Below are positions 44,379 through 52,868 of a DNA stretch of 64,000 nt, piece after piece. Each line of letters starts with the position of its first letter. Position 1 is the stretch's first letter. The notes beneath the pieces are model-generated. The model saw nothing but the letters and a program-made list of their open reading frames with translations. It was not told where the DNA came from and searched no databases. Made by a program: the position numbers and the translations under genes. Where the stretch lies: assembly GCF_013166605.1 (NCBI RefSeq), contig NZ_JABKKF010000012.1:1-64000 (forward strand), in the 5' to 3' direction. The DNA is from Xylanibacter muris. Its GTDB lineage: Bacteria > Bacteroidota > Bacteroidia > Bacteroidales > Bacteroidaceae.

Positions 44379-44456
44379 GCAATAAACCAACGTTTTCGAT
44401 AAGTCAAATGGGCAATGCCAAGCATGCTTAGGCATTGTCATGGCGAGAAAAGGTTG
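44379..44456 (+). repeat. Dispersed repeat family C, copy 1
   Basis: Consensus parts: AACGTTTTCGATAAG, then a CAATGCCAAGC ... GCATTGTCATGG stem-like core, then CATGGCGAGAAAAGGT. Other copies: 55812-55880 (minus), 62419-62490 and partial copies at 62010-62060 and 62497-62535. The middle part is an imperfect hairpin (GGCAATGCCAAGCATGCTTAGGCATTG). Confidence 0.8.
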
Positions 44457-44470
44457 GGTAAATCCAACTT

Positions 44471-44501
44471 TTTATTTAAATAAGTATCGGATTTAAATAA
44501 A
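44471..44501. promoter_or_regulatory. Palindromic operator-like site before the second PL11 gene
   Basis: TTTATTTAAAT and its exact complement ATTTAAATAAA (11-bp arms, 9-bp spacer) end 6 bp before the -7 box TAACTTTG (44508-44515). Position and symmetry fit a regulator-binding site overlapping the -33 region. Confidence 0.6.
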
Positions 44502-44507
44502 ATGGCG

Positions 44508-44515
44508 TAACTTTG
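44508..44515 (+). promoter_or_regulatory. -7 box of the second PL11 gene
   Basis: TAACTTTG; the ATG is about 100 bp downstream, giving a long leader. Confidence 0.55.
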
Positions 44516-44614
44516 CAGGGCTACTTAAAAACAATCGGGGGTCTCTGTGGGTTCTCCAGCGACTGTATCAGAAATAAATAAAAACAGATAATACAACTTT
44601 AAACAGATTGAAAT

Positions 44615-47200
44615 ATGAGCAAATCTACAAAACTATCCTTGGCTCTTCTATTAGGACTTGGATTCAACAGCGGCTTTGCACAGAACACTCCGGTAAGCCA
44701 GATGGAAAAGCTTAACCGTGGGGTCGTTTCAGTGCCGGCCAAGAGTGGTACCGGCCGTTTCGTTAGTTGGCGTATGCTTGGTACTGACGATGAGAATACA
44801 AAGTTTGAAATCCTTAGAAACGGCCTGTCTATTAAGAAAGACATCTCGGAACCGACATGCTATGTCGACAACAAAGGCTCTGTAAGCAGCGAATATAAAA
44901 TAGTGACATGGCACGACGGTGTGGCCGCAGATACATCTGAGGTGGCCAAGTCGTGGAATAATATTTATCTCAGTCTTCCGCTCGACAGACCAGCCGGAGG
45001 AAAAACCAATGACGGAGAATATACTTACTCACCCAACGACTGTAGTGTGGGTGATGTCGACGGTGACGGTGAGTATGAGATAATACTGAAGTGGGATCCG
45101 TCAAACTCAAAAGACAATTCACACGAAGGATATACTGGCAACGTGATATTTGATTGCTATAAGCTTGACGGAACGAAGCTGTGGCGCATAGACTTAGGTA
45201 AGAATATCCGTGCCGGTGCGCACTATACACAGTTTATGGTATATGATTTCGACGGTGACGGCCGTGCCGAGATGATTTGCAAGACAGCCCCGGGAAGTAA
45301 GGACGGAAAAGGATATTATGTCAATCAGGCCGCTACAGACCCTGAAATAAAATCGGCAAGCAACACCATCGACTGGAGAAATACAAGTGGAAAGATTCGT
45401 GGCGGACAGGAGTATCTCACCGTTTTCAACGGGTTTACCGGTGAGGCTGTGCACACAATATTCTATAATCCCAACCGCGCCACGACGTACGGTGGCGCAC
45501 CGTCGTGGACATTCAACTGGGATGACCGCAGCGGAAAGACAGACAAAGAATACGGAAACCGCGGTGAGCGCTATCTCGCAACGGTGGCTCATCTCGACGG
45601 ACCCGCCAAACGTCCGAGTGCGGTGATGTGCAGGGGATACTATACCTACGCATTCCTTTGGGCTGTGGATTTCGATGGCAACCAACTTAGACAGAAATGG
45701 TTTCATTCTTCAAAGTCGAAGAAGCAATACAGTGTCACAGACATAAACGGGGAGACAAAAGAGTATACTGCTTTACCACCTACCGGAAACACATCTGGCA
45801 GCGGAACAGCATACGGCAACGGCAACCATAATATTTCCGTGGGCGATGTCAACGGTGACGGCCGCGATGAGATTATCTGGGGTTCATGTGCTATCGACCA
45901 CGACGGAAAGATGCTTTATGCCACAGGCTATGGTCATGGTGACGCCATACACATGAGCGATCTTGTGCCGAGTAATCCCGGTCTGGAAGTGTTCCAGGTG
46001 CATGAAGGTGCTCCATACGGATGGGACATTCACGATGCCGCAACAGGCATGATATTGCATAGTTCTGAAGGAAGCGGTGATAACGGCCGCGGTCTTGCCG
46101 CAGACGTAATTCCAAGCACCAAGGGCTTTGAGTTCTGGTCTTCAAATCACAGGGAGATGCGCAGTTGCGAGACAGGCAGGCAGGTTTCAGACAGCAAGCC
46201 GAGCGTGAACTTCCGTATTTATTGGAACGGAACGCTGTTCGATGAAATTCTTGACGGCAACAAGATGGACGAATGGAACGGCAGCGGGTTCAGCCGTGTA
46301 TATCCCGCAGGTGGAAAGAATTTCTATGAGATAGCAAGCTCGTCGACATGCAACGGAACAAAGAACACTCCCAACCTTCAGGCCGACATTCTCGGTGATT
46401 GGCGCGAGGAGCTTATACTTTGGGACGGCAGCGATGCGGCCCATCTGAATATCTTCACAACGAATGTTCCCACTGAGTTCGGTGTGCCTACGCTGATGCA
46501 TGACCACGTATACCGTATGGGTGTGGCATGGCAGAATGTGGCTTATAACCAGCCTCCCCACCTTGGCTACAGCCTTCCGGACCGTTTCAAGATACAGTAT
46601 CCCAAACTCACCGACGGAGAGTTTGAGCAAAGTGTCTCTCTCGGTGACACCATTGCCGACATCAAGCGCGCATGGAAATACAGTTCCGCACCATCGCTTG
46701 TGAAATACACCGCTCCGGACGGAACGTCAAATGTCGGCAAGTTTAATGAATGGGAAGGCTTCAAGTTCAAAGTGATGTCTCTCGGCACAAACAAATACTT
46801 TGAGCTGAAAGGAAAGCCGGAGAAGATGGGTACGTACGAGTTTGTTATAAGGAGCGGAAAGTCTGTGGTTGACAATACAGAGCGCACAGACACTATACGC
46901 ATAAAGGTTCTTGATCCTTCTGGAATAGAGAACGTGGCCGATATGGCTGAGCCATGGGCAGTGATTGCCGGTGATGCGATAGGAGGCAGCGTAAACGTGA
47001 AGCTTAACATGAAATCCTCACAGACAGTAAGACTCGCTGTTTATGATGCTGCCGGTGCACAGGTGTTCGGCCGTACATATAAAGCTCCGGCAGGAGGCAG
47101 CATTATGGCTGGAGGACTTGACAGGCTTCCCGCAGGCATATACCTTGTGAAAGTTGTATCGTCTGAAGGAACAGTGGTGAAAAAAATCACAAAAGAATGA
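44615..47200 (+). CDS. PL11 rhamnogalacturonan lyase with C-terminal sorting domain
   Basis: 861 residues. The signal peptide ends FNSGFAQ. The propeller core is homologous to the neighbouring PL11, including SVGDVDGDGEYEIILKWDPS, YDFDGDGRAEMICKTAPGSK and SVGDVNGDGRDEIIWGSCAI calcium sites, and VAYNQPPHLGYSLPD at the end of the lyase domain (about residue 655). A C-terminal Ig-like module (about 670-770) follows, then a type IX sorting-like domain (GSVNVKLNMKSSQTVRLAVY, GIYLVKVVSSEGTVVKKITK), so this version is probably surface-exposed or released whereas the 692-residue one is probably periplasmic or lipid-free. It is preceded by a palindromic operator. Confidence 0.92.
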   Translation: MSKSTKLSLALLLGLGFNSGFAQNTPVSQMEKLNRGVVSVPAKSGTGRFVSWRMLGTDDENTKFEILRNGLSIKKDISEPTCYVDNKGSVSSEYKIVTWHDGVAADTSEVAKSWNNIYLSLPLDRPAGGKTNDGEYTYSPNDCSVGDVDGDGEYEIILKWDPSNSKDNSHEGYTGNVIFDCYKLDGTKLWRIDLGKNIRAGAHYTQFMVYDFDGDGRAEMICKTAPGSKDGKGYYVNQAATDPEIKSASNTIDWRNTSGKIRGGQEYLTVFNGFTGEAVHTIFYNPNRATTYGGAPSWTFNWDDRSGKTDKEYGNRGERYLATVAHLDGPAKRPSAVMCRGYYTYAFLWAVDFDGNQLRQKWFHSSKSKKQYSVTDINGETKEYTALPPTGNTSGSGTAYGNGNHNISVGDVNGDGRDEIIWGSCAIDHDGKMLYATGYGHGDAIHMSDLVPSNPGLEVFQVHEGAPYGWDIHDAATGMILHSSEGSGDNGRGLAADVIPSTKGFEFWSSNHREMRSCETGRQVSDSKPSVNFRIYWNGTLFDEILDGNKMDEWNGSGFSRVYPAGGKNFYEIASSSTCNGTKNTPNLQADILGDWREELILWDGSDAAHLNIFTTNVPTEFGVPTLMHDHVYRMGVAWQNVAYNQPPHLGYSLPDRFKIQYPKLTDGEFEQSVSLGDTIADIKRAWKYSSAPSLVKYTAPDGTSNVGKFNEWEGFKFKVMSLGTNKYFELKGKPEKMGTYEFVIRSGKSVVDNTERTDTIRIKVLDPSGIENVADMAEPWAVIAGDAIGGSVNVKLNMKSSQTVRLAVYDAAGAQVFGRTYKAPAGGSIMAGGLDRLPAGIYLVKVVSSEGTVVKKITKE

Positions 47201-47298
47201 TGGCACGGCTGTAAATCAGGACGATTATATGGCAGCGTATCCATGATACACTATATGATTAAGGTGTAAAATGGTACGAATTTATAGATAAACGGACG

Positions 47299-47370
47299 AT
47301 ATTCCCGTATACACGATGGTTTTTCATGTAAATTTGCAAAAGAAAACCATTACGGTGTATACGGGAATAT
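47299..47370. promoter_or_regulatory. Long inverted repeat enclosing the promoter of the GH2 gene
   Basis: ATATTCCCGTATACAC-GATGGTTTT (47299-47323) pairs with AAAACCATTACGGTGTATACGGGAATAT-type sequence (47343-47370); only a 2-base interruption breaks the arms. The 18-bp spacer contains TAAATTTG (47329-47336), a -7 match. A further half-site TTTCCCGTATTCC lies at 47396-47407. This looks like a regulator site wrapped around the promoter. Confidence 0.7.
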
Positions 47371-47495
47371 TATATATGTATGTGCTGAGACTGTGTTTCC
47401 CGTATTCCGGTCTGCCTGTACCATACGGCAAAACACCCTTGGAATTCGGTGAGAACATATCAATAATAACATATCAATAATAACATTAAAATATA

Positions 47496-50441
47496 ATGAA
47501 ACTGAGACTAAAACATCTTTTTATTGCAGGTGCAGCAACAATGGCCGTTACAGCCGGTGCGCGCGATACCTACAATTTCAATTCCGGCTGGACTATAGGT
47601 AAGTCTAAAAAAACAGTCACTCTTCCACGGGCATGGAATGAGGATGAGGCGTTTAAGGTGGGGATAAAGGACTTGAGCGATAGCGTTGTGTGGTATCGCA
47701 AGACCTTTACACTTCCGAAAGAAGCCGAAGGAAAGCGTGTGTTTATCGAATTTGAGGGAGTGCGTCAGGCTGCAACGATAATCGTTAACGGCCGCGAAGT
47801 GGGACTGCATGAGAACGGAGTGATGGCTTTCGGCTTCGAACTTACACCATATATGAAAAAAGGAAAGAATAAGATAGAGGTGATGACAGATAACAGCTGG
47901 ACATATCACGAGAAGTCTACACGTTCTCCTTTCCAATGGAACAACAATAATTTCAATGCAAACTATGGTGGTATACCCAAGAACGTGAAACTTCATTTTA
48001 TGGATGATGTATACCAGACACTGCCTCTTTACAGCAACTTGAAGACCACCGGTGTATATGTTTATGCCAAAGACATAAACATAAAGGACCGTCAGGCTAC
48101 AATATGTGTCGAGAGTGAGGTGAAGAATGAGACAGACAAGCCTGTAAAGCGCCGTCTGAAGGTAAGCGTAAACGAGACTGATGGAAAAGACGTATGTGGC
48201 TTCATAGGTGAAGAGGTGACGATTCCCGCTCACAGCTCTGCCATTTTGAAGGCTCAGGCCAGAGCATACGACCTGCATTTTTGGAGCTGGGGCTATGGCT
48301 ATCTGTATAATGTGAAGACAACGCTTCTCGGATGCGACGGTGGCTGCAAAGCCGAGCCGTCTGTCGAAAAGGCTGAATGTTCAAAAGAGTCAGACCCCGT
48401 GGTGACTACCACCGGATTCAGGAAGACGGAATTCAAGAACGGTATGTTTTATCTCAACGACCGTGTAATGATGGTCCATGGCTATGCCCAGCGTACGAGC
48501 AACGAGTGGCCCGGTGTTGGAATGTCTGTCCCGGCATGGCTCAGCGACTATTCAAACGATCTTCTTGTCAAGAGCGGTGGAAACGTTGTCAGATGGATGC
48601 ACGTGGCTCCGTGGAAACAGGATGTGGAGTCGTGCGACCGCGTGGGACTTATCCAGGCAATGCCGGCCGGTGATGCGGAGAAAGATGTGGAGGGACGCCG
48701 CTGGGAACACCGCGAGGAGGTGATGCGCGATGCCATAATATATAACCGCAACAATCCGAGCGTGATTTTCTATGAGTGCGGAAACCAGAAAATTTCCAAA
48801 GACCATATGATATCGATGAAGGCCATACGCGACAAGTATGATCCTAACGGCGGACGCGCCATCGGAAGCCGCGAGATGCTCGATCGTCCGGAGGCGGAGT
48901 ACGGAGGAGAGATGCTTTATGTGAATAAGAGCGATACGAAACCGATGTGGATGATGGAGTATTGCCGCGACGAGGCTCTGCGTTGGTATTGGAACTCATG
49001 GAGCTATCCTTTCCATAAGGAGGGTGACGGACCGCTTTACAGAAATGCTCCGGCAGGAGCGTACAACCATAACAACGACGAGTTTGTGAAAGAGCTTGTC
49101 AACCGCTGGTATGAGTATTGGCTTGAGCGTCCGGGAAGCGGGACAAAGGTTAATTCAGGTGGTGTGAAGATTATATTCAGCGACACGCAGACCCACGGAC
49201 GTTCTGCTGACAACTATCGTGTGAGCGGTGTCGTAGATCCGATGCGTGTGCCTAAAGACGCATTCTTCGCACATCAGGTTATGTGGGACGGATGGGTTGA
49301 CGATCTAAAGCCGCGTACCTATATAGCAGGTCACTGGAACTATAAGAAAGGCGAGCGTATACCTACAATATATGTTGTGTCGACAAGCGAGAAGGTGGAG
49401 TTGGTACAGAACGGCCACCGCATATCTCCGTCTGAGCATAAGTTCCGTTTCCTCAGCGTGTTCAAGGATGTGGAATATACGTCAGACAAGCTTACTGCCA
49501 TAGGGTATGGCGCAGACGGCAAGGAAGAGTCGCGCTATGAGCTTGAGACGTCCGGAGAACCTGCATCGATAAAGCTTACAGCTATAGAGAATCCTACGGG
49601 ATGGAAAGCCGACGGTCATGATGTGGCCTTGGTACAGGTGGAGATTGTAGACGGTAAGGGTCGCCGTTGTCCGCTTGACAACCGCCTTGTGAAATTCAGT
49701 CTGAAGGGTGCGGCCGAATGGCGTGGAGGCGTGGCCAAAGGTAAGGATAATTATGTGCTGTGTGATACACTGCCTGTAGAGTGTGGTGTGAACCGCGTAA
49801 TGCTCCGTTCGCTTTCTAAGCCGGGGAATGTTATATTGACGGCAAAGGCCGAAGGTATGCCTGACGCATCAATATCGTTTACTACAAAGCCTGTGACTGT
49901 GGAAGGCGGACTCACAAAGTACATGCCGTCTGACGGTCTTAAGAGTGTGCTCGACAGAGGTGAGACTCCGCAGGAACCGTCGTTCAAGCAGTGGCGCAGA
50001 GGTGTGCAGATTGTGTCGGCAAAGGCCGGAAGCGGTAATGATCCTGCCCTCAGCTTCGATACCTACGAGAACACATCATGGGACAGCAGCAGTTCGCTTG
50101 ACAAGGCGTGGATAACCTACAAACTCGGAGAGAAGACACAGATTGACGATATCTGCGTGAAGCTGAAAGGCTTCCGCCAGACGTCATATCCGATTGCCGT
50201 ATATGCCGGTGATGTGAAAGTATGGGAGGGATGGACTCCGAAGTCGCTGAGCTACATCCACATTCCGTTAAAGAATGCTCCTGCCGCAGACACCTATACC
50301 ATAAGGTCTACAGGTTCGAGCACTACACGTGATGCCTTCGGAGCAGTGCAGGAACTTGACAAGAGCAACAATGACAAGAAAGAGAGGGCAAGCTATGCCT
50401 TGAAGATTATCGAGATAGAATTCCTTAAGAATCTCAAATAG
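47496..50441 (+). CDS. GH2 family glycoside hydrolase with altered acid/base residue
   Basis: 981 residues. The signal peptide ends VTAGA. Domain order: sugar-binding jelly roll (RAWNEDEAFKVG; WYRKTFTLPKEAEGKRVFIE), Ig-like GH2 domain, TIM barrel (about 300-560), a DUF4982/Ig-like region and a C-terminal discoidin-like domain. The expected GNE acid/base motif reads ECGNQ (Q431); the nucleophile seems to be E488 in MWMMEYC. The change may mean a different mechanism, another residue as acid, or an inactive carbohydrate-binding protein. Context with two PL11 lyases suggests RG-I side-chain or unsaturated oligosaccharide substrates. Its promoter is embedded in a 24-bp inverted repeat and it ends in a strong terminator. 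Confidence 0.85.
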   Translation: MKLRLKHLFIAGAATMAVTAGARDTYNFNSGWTIGKSKKTVTLPRAWNEDEAFKVGIKDLSDSVVWYRKTFTLPKEAEGKRVFIEFEGVRQAATIIVNGREVGLHENGVMAFGFELTPYMKKGKNKIEVMTDNSWTYHEKSTRSPFQWNNNNFNANYGGIPKNVKLHFMDDVYQTLPLYSNLKTTGVYVYAKDINIKDRQATICVESEVKNETDKPVKRRLKVSVNETDGKDVCGFIGEEVTIPAHSSAILKAQARAYDLHFWSWGYGYLYNVKTTLLGCDGGCKAEPSVEKAECSKESDPVVTTTGFRKTEFKNGMFYLNDRVMMVHGYAQRTSNEWPGVGMSVPAWLSDYSNDLLVKSGGNVVRWMHVAPWKQDVESCDRVGLIQAMPAGDAEKDVEGRRWEHREEVMRDAIIYNRNNPSVIFYECGNQKISKDHMISMKAIRDKYDPNGGRAIGSREMLDRPEAEYGGEMLYVNKSDTKPMWMMEYCRDEALRWYWNSWSYPFHKEGDGPLYRNAPAGAYNHNNDEFVKELVNRWYEYWLERPGSGTKVNSGGVKIIFSDTQTHGRSADNYRVSGVVDPMRVPKDAFFAHQVMWDGWVDDLKPRTYIAGHWNYKKGERIPTIYVVSTSEKVELVQNGHRISPSEHKFRFLSVFKDVEYTSDKLTAIGYGADGKEESRYELETSGEPASIKLTAIENPTGWKADGHDVALVQVEIVDGKGRRCPLDNRLVKFSLKGAAEWRGGVAKGKDNYVLCDTLPVECGVNRVMLRSLSKPGNVILTAKAEGMPDASISFTTKPVTVEGGLTKYMPSDGLKSVLDRGETPQEPSFKQWRRGVQIVSAKAGSGNDPALSFDTYENTSWDSSSSLDKAWITYKLGEKTQIDDICVKLKGFRQTSYPIAVYAGDVKVWEGWTPKSLSYIHIPLKNAPAADTYTIRSTGSSTTRDAFGAVQELDKSNNDKKERASYALKIIEIEFLKNLK

Positions 50442-50484
50442 GACTCTTAAACTTAGTCAGGCTTAAATATAAGCCAGGCTCTTT

Positions 50485-50543
50485 AACCCCGAACCGGTCA
50501 TTGGATTATATACGTTCATAAACCAATTACCGGTTCGGGGTTT
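50485..50543 (+). terminator. Terminator after the GH2 gene
   Basis: AACCCCGAACCGGT and ACCGGTTCGGGGTT (14-bp perfect stem, extended by ATTGG/CCAAT) followed by TTGGTT. Confidence 0.8.
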
Positions 50544-50610
50544 GGTTAAGAATGATGTAATAGTCTGGTTGATAAATAATATGTTGCCAGATGAAATATA
50601 AAAGAAAAAG

Positions 50611-50641
50611 TCCTGACTACTCATAATCAAAGTAGTCAGGA
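50611..50641 (-). terminator. Terminator of the tRNA gene
   Basis: On the minus strand TCCTGACTACT and AGTAGTCAGGA form an 11-bp stem, followed by CTTTTTC. It starts 12 bp after the tRNA 3' end. Confidence 0.75.
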
Positions 50642-50652
50642 TTTTAATTCTG

Positions 50653-50734
50653 TGCGCCTGATAGGACTCGAACCTACACGTCGCAAAACACCAGATCCTA
50701 AGTCTGGCGCGTCTACCAATTTCGCCACAGGCGC
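50653..50734 (-). tRNA. tRNA-Leu (anticodon UAG)
   Basis: Minus strand, 82 nt to the discriminator base. Acceptor GCGCCTG pairs with CAGGCGC. The D-arm has TGGCGAAATTGGTAGACGCG; the anticodon arm CCAGA-CTTAGGA-TCTGG gives UAG (Leu, codon CUA). The variable arm TGTTTTGCGACG is long, as in leucine tRNAs, and the T-arm AGGTTCGAGTCCT is standard. The 3' CCA is only partly encoded (A-CA). A very strong promoter lies directly upstream and a terminator downstream. Confidence 0.95.
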
Positions 50735-50746
50735 GGATAGCGGGTG

Positions 50747-50778
50747 CAAAGGTACTGTTTTTGTATCATATATCCAAA
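50747..50778 (-). promoter_or_regulatory. Promoter of tRNA-Leu
   Basis: TTTG (50775-50778), 20-bp spacer, TACCTTTG (50747-50754) on the minus strand: an ideal Bacteroidales promoter, with the tRNA 5' end 13 bp downstream. Confidence 0.85.
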
Positions 50779-50877
50779 TATTGGGATACTTTTTTATTTG
50801 TTTTCCTGTTTTTATATTTTTCAGTTGTATCAAATGTTGATAAAATGGCAAGTATACGGATAATTTGTCCTGAATAT

Positions 50878-50910
50878 TTTGATATTTTTTTATACTTTGT
50901 AGTAACTTTG
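50878..50910 (+). promoter_or_regulatory. Promoter of the GldL-GldM-OmpA operon
   Basis: TTTG (50878-50881), 21-bp spacer, TAACTTTG (50903-50910); ATG 41 bp downstream. Confidence 0.8.
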
Positions 50911-50951
50911 CACTTCTGAAAGTATAGTGTAATTTTTTAGTAATCTTATCA

Positions 50952-51527
50952 ATGGGCAGTTTTACGAAGTTCTTGTCGAGCCGTAAAGGAAAGATATTGT
51001 TTAATTTAGCTTATTCATGGGGAGCGTGCCTTGTAATTATGGGTGCCGTGTTTAAGATCTCACATTTTCCTTATGATGACCTGTTTTTACTTGTAGGAAT
51101 GGTGACGGAAGTTGTCGTGTTTTTCATTACAGGATTTGATGCTCCGCCTGAGGAATATAAGTGGGAGCGTGCGTTTCCAATGCTCCGCAGGGGCAAGGGA
51201 GATAAGGATTCCGCAGACAACGGAGGACTGTTGCCGGATGATATACAAACCATCGGCATAAGGAAGAAACTGGAGGAGATGGAAGAGCACATAGATGCAA
51301 TGAACAAGATCTTCGAGAAGCAGGTAGGTGAGTTGAAAGCCCAGATGGATGTTGTCACGGAAATGGGCAGGGCATTCGATAAAATCAAGGCTGCAAACAA
51401 CGGAACATTGGAGAACAGCGGCTACATACAGCGCGAAACAAAGGATGTCGCAGAGAAAATAGCTGCGCTCAACAGCCAGTATTCAAGAATGCTGGAGGCA
51501 ATGAACATAAAATCAGGCAGTAAATAA
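50952..51527 (+). CDS. GldL/PorL-type inner-membrane motor protein
   Basis: 191 residues. Two membrane helices (about 16-37 and 43-63) match GldL, with GACLVIMGAVFKISHFPYDD and the conserved acidic residue E53 in VGMVTEVVVFFITGFD, the proton-channel glutamate of GldL. After the helices comes a linker with GFDAPPEEYKWERAFP and a cytoplasmic coiled coil (about 95-190). GldL pentamers around a GldM dimer form the proton-driven rotary motor that powers type IX secretion and gliding. Length is a little below typical GldL (about 210-300). The normal partner GldK does not lie upstream (a tRNA gene does). It is followed after 12 bp by GldM. Confidence 0.9.
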   Translation: MGSFTKFLSSRKGKILFNLAYSWGACLVIMGAVFKISHFPYDDLFLLVGMVTEVVVFFITGFDAPPEEYKWERAFPMLRRGKGDKDSADNGGLLPDDIQTIGIRKKLEEMEEHIDAMNKIFEKQVGELKAQMDVVTEMGRAFDKIKAANNGTLENSGYIQRETKDVAEKIAALNSQYSRMLEAMNIKSGSK

Positions 51528-51539
51528 CGGTTCTGGTAT

Positions 51540-52847
51540 ATGGCTAACTATAATTTGTCTTCGAGGCAGAAGATGATAAACCTCATATACATCATACTGA
51601 TGGCCATGCTTGCCATAAATGTATCCAATGATGTTATGGACGGCTATTCGGTGCTGAATAAAGACTGTGTGGTGCAGAGCAGTCATTGGATGACGGCAAA
51701 CAAGGCACTGCTTGACCGCCTTAAGAAAGCCGGAGCAGATTCTTTATATGATAAGGGTTTGAAGATTGACAGTATGACTCTTCGGCTTATAGGCTTCACA
51801 AACGGTCTGAAGGAGAGAATTGCGAAACAGGCAGACAAGGAGAAATATGTCAAAGGGAAGCTTATAAAGGAGGAAGACTTGAAATCCGTACCTTATATAA
51901 TGCTTGCACCGACACAGGGAAACGGCAGGAAACTGAGGGAGGATATAGACAGGATGAGGACGTTTGTCGGAGAAAACATGAAGGAAATAGTTGCAAGGAA
52001 CATTGTGATGACTTATCTGAATACTGAGCCTGAGAAGAATTCTATGGGCACTTCTTTTTCGTGGGAAAGAGAATCTTTCAGCTCGCTTCCGGCAATAGGC
52101 GGCATACTTTTGATAAACAGGATTCAGGAGAGCGTCCTTCTCAGTGAGAATATGGCTCTGAGAGACCTTACCTTGCAGGCGATGTCATCAGATGGAGACC
52201 TGAAAGCCCTGAACGAGGCAAACCGTATTGCCGCAGAGCAAACCGGACAAGATGTTAGCGATATAGATGAAGGCGGAATGGAAAACACCGGAACTGTGAC
52301 CGATTTGTATACAGGAATGAGCAACAAGCTTGATCTGTTTCCCGGCATACCTGCTAAAAAACTAATAATGACCACCGACAACGGTAAGGTGAGATTGAAA
52401 AATAACAGTTGGGTGATTGTTCCGGATAACAGCTCAAAAGCCAACATAACGGTTAGGAGAACGAATGGAAAACTTTTGGGAAAGTTCAGTTTTAATGTGA
52501 GAAGGATTCCGGATCCGACGCCTTATATTCAGATGGGAGACATAAAGTACATGGGAGGTGTGCCGGTGGGCAGAAACCGCCTTGGAGAGATTGGCCATGT
52601 AGGTGCTCAGTATTCTGACGGTGACATGACTGTGAACTTTGTTGTGGTTGGATTTGAGACTGTGTTTACCGGAAATGACGGAAAGATTGTTTCGCTTCAT
52701 TCCGGAAGCGGCAGATTTACCGAACAGCAGTTAGAACGCATAAGGGGGCTGAAGTCCGGTGACAAAATGTATGTAACATCGATAACGGTGAAAGACAGCG
52801 GTGGAAACCATCGTGAAACCGAGTCGATAACAGTGATAGTAAACTAA
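51540..52847 (+). CDS. GldM/PorM-type motor shaft protein, short version
   Basis: 435 residues against roughly 500-520 for classical GldM. The N-terminus has SSRQKMINLIYIILMAMLAI, a single membrane helix with Arg9 in the position known to pair with the GldL glutamate. The periplasmic part is made of elongated helical and Ig-like domains, and the C-terminus keeps the GldM pattern (NNSWVIVPDNSSKANITVRR, then LLGKFSFNVRRIPDPTPYI, the latter a GldM hallmark). It would span the periplasm as a rotating dimer and contact an outer-membrane partner. The third gene of the operon encodes an OmpA-like barrel instead of GldN, so the output may differ from type IX secretion. Confidence 0.88.
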   Translation: MANYNLSSRQKMINLIYIILMAMLAINVSNDVMDGYSVLNKDCVVQSSHWMTANKALLDRLKKAGADSLYDKGLKIDSMTLRLIGFTNGLKERIAKQADKEKYVKGKLIKEEDLKSVPYIMLAPTQGNGRKLREDIDRMRTFVGENMKEIVARNIVMTYLNTEPEKNSMGTSFSWERESFSSLPAIGGILLINRIQESVLLSENMALRDLTLQAMSSDGDLKALNEANRIAAEQTGQDVSDIDEGGMENTGTVTDLYTGMSNKLDLFPGIPAKKLIMTTDNGKVRLKNNSWVIVPDNSSKANITVRRTNGKLLGKFSFNVRRIPDPTPYIQMGDIKYMGGVPVGRNRLGEIGHVGAQYSDGDMTVNFVVVGFETVFTGNDGKIVSLHSGSGRFTEQQLERIRGLKSGDKMYVTSITVKDSGGNHRETESITVIVN

Positions 52848-52868
52848 ACGAAATAATATAGACAGGAG

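Noticed and set aside
47299..47370. Second invertible promoter before the GH2 gene
   Set aside because: The spacer between the arms is only 18 bp, too short for DNA inversion by a recombinase, and the arms are imperfect; an operator is more plausible.
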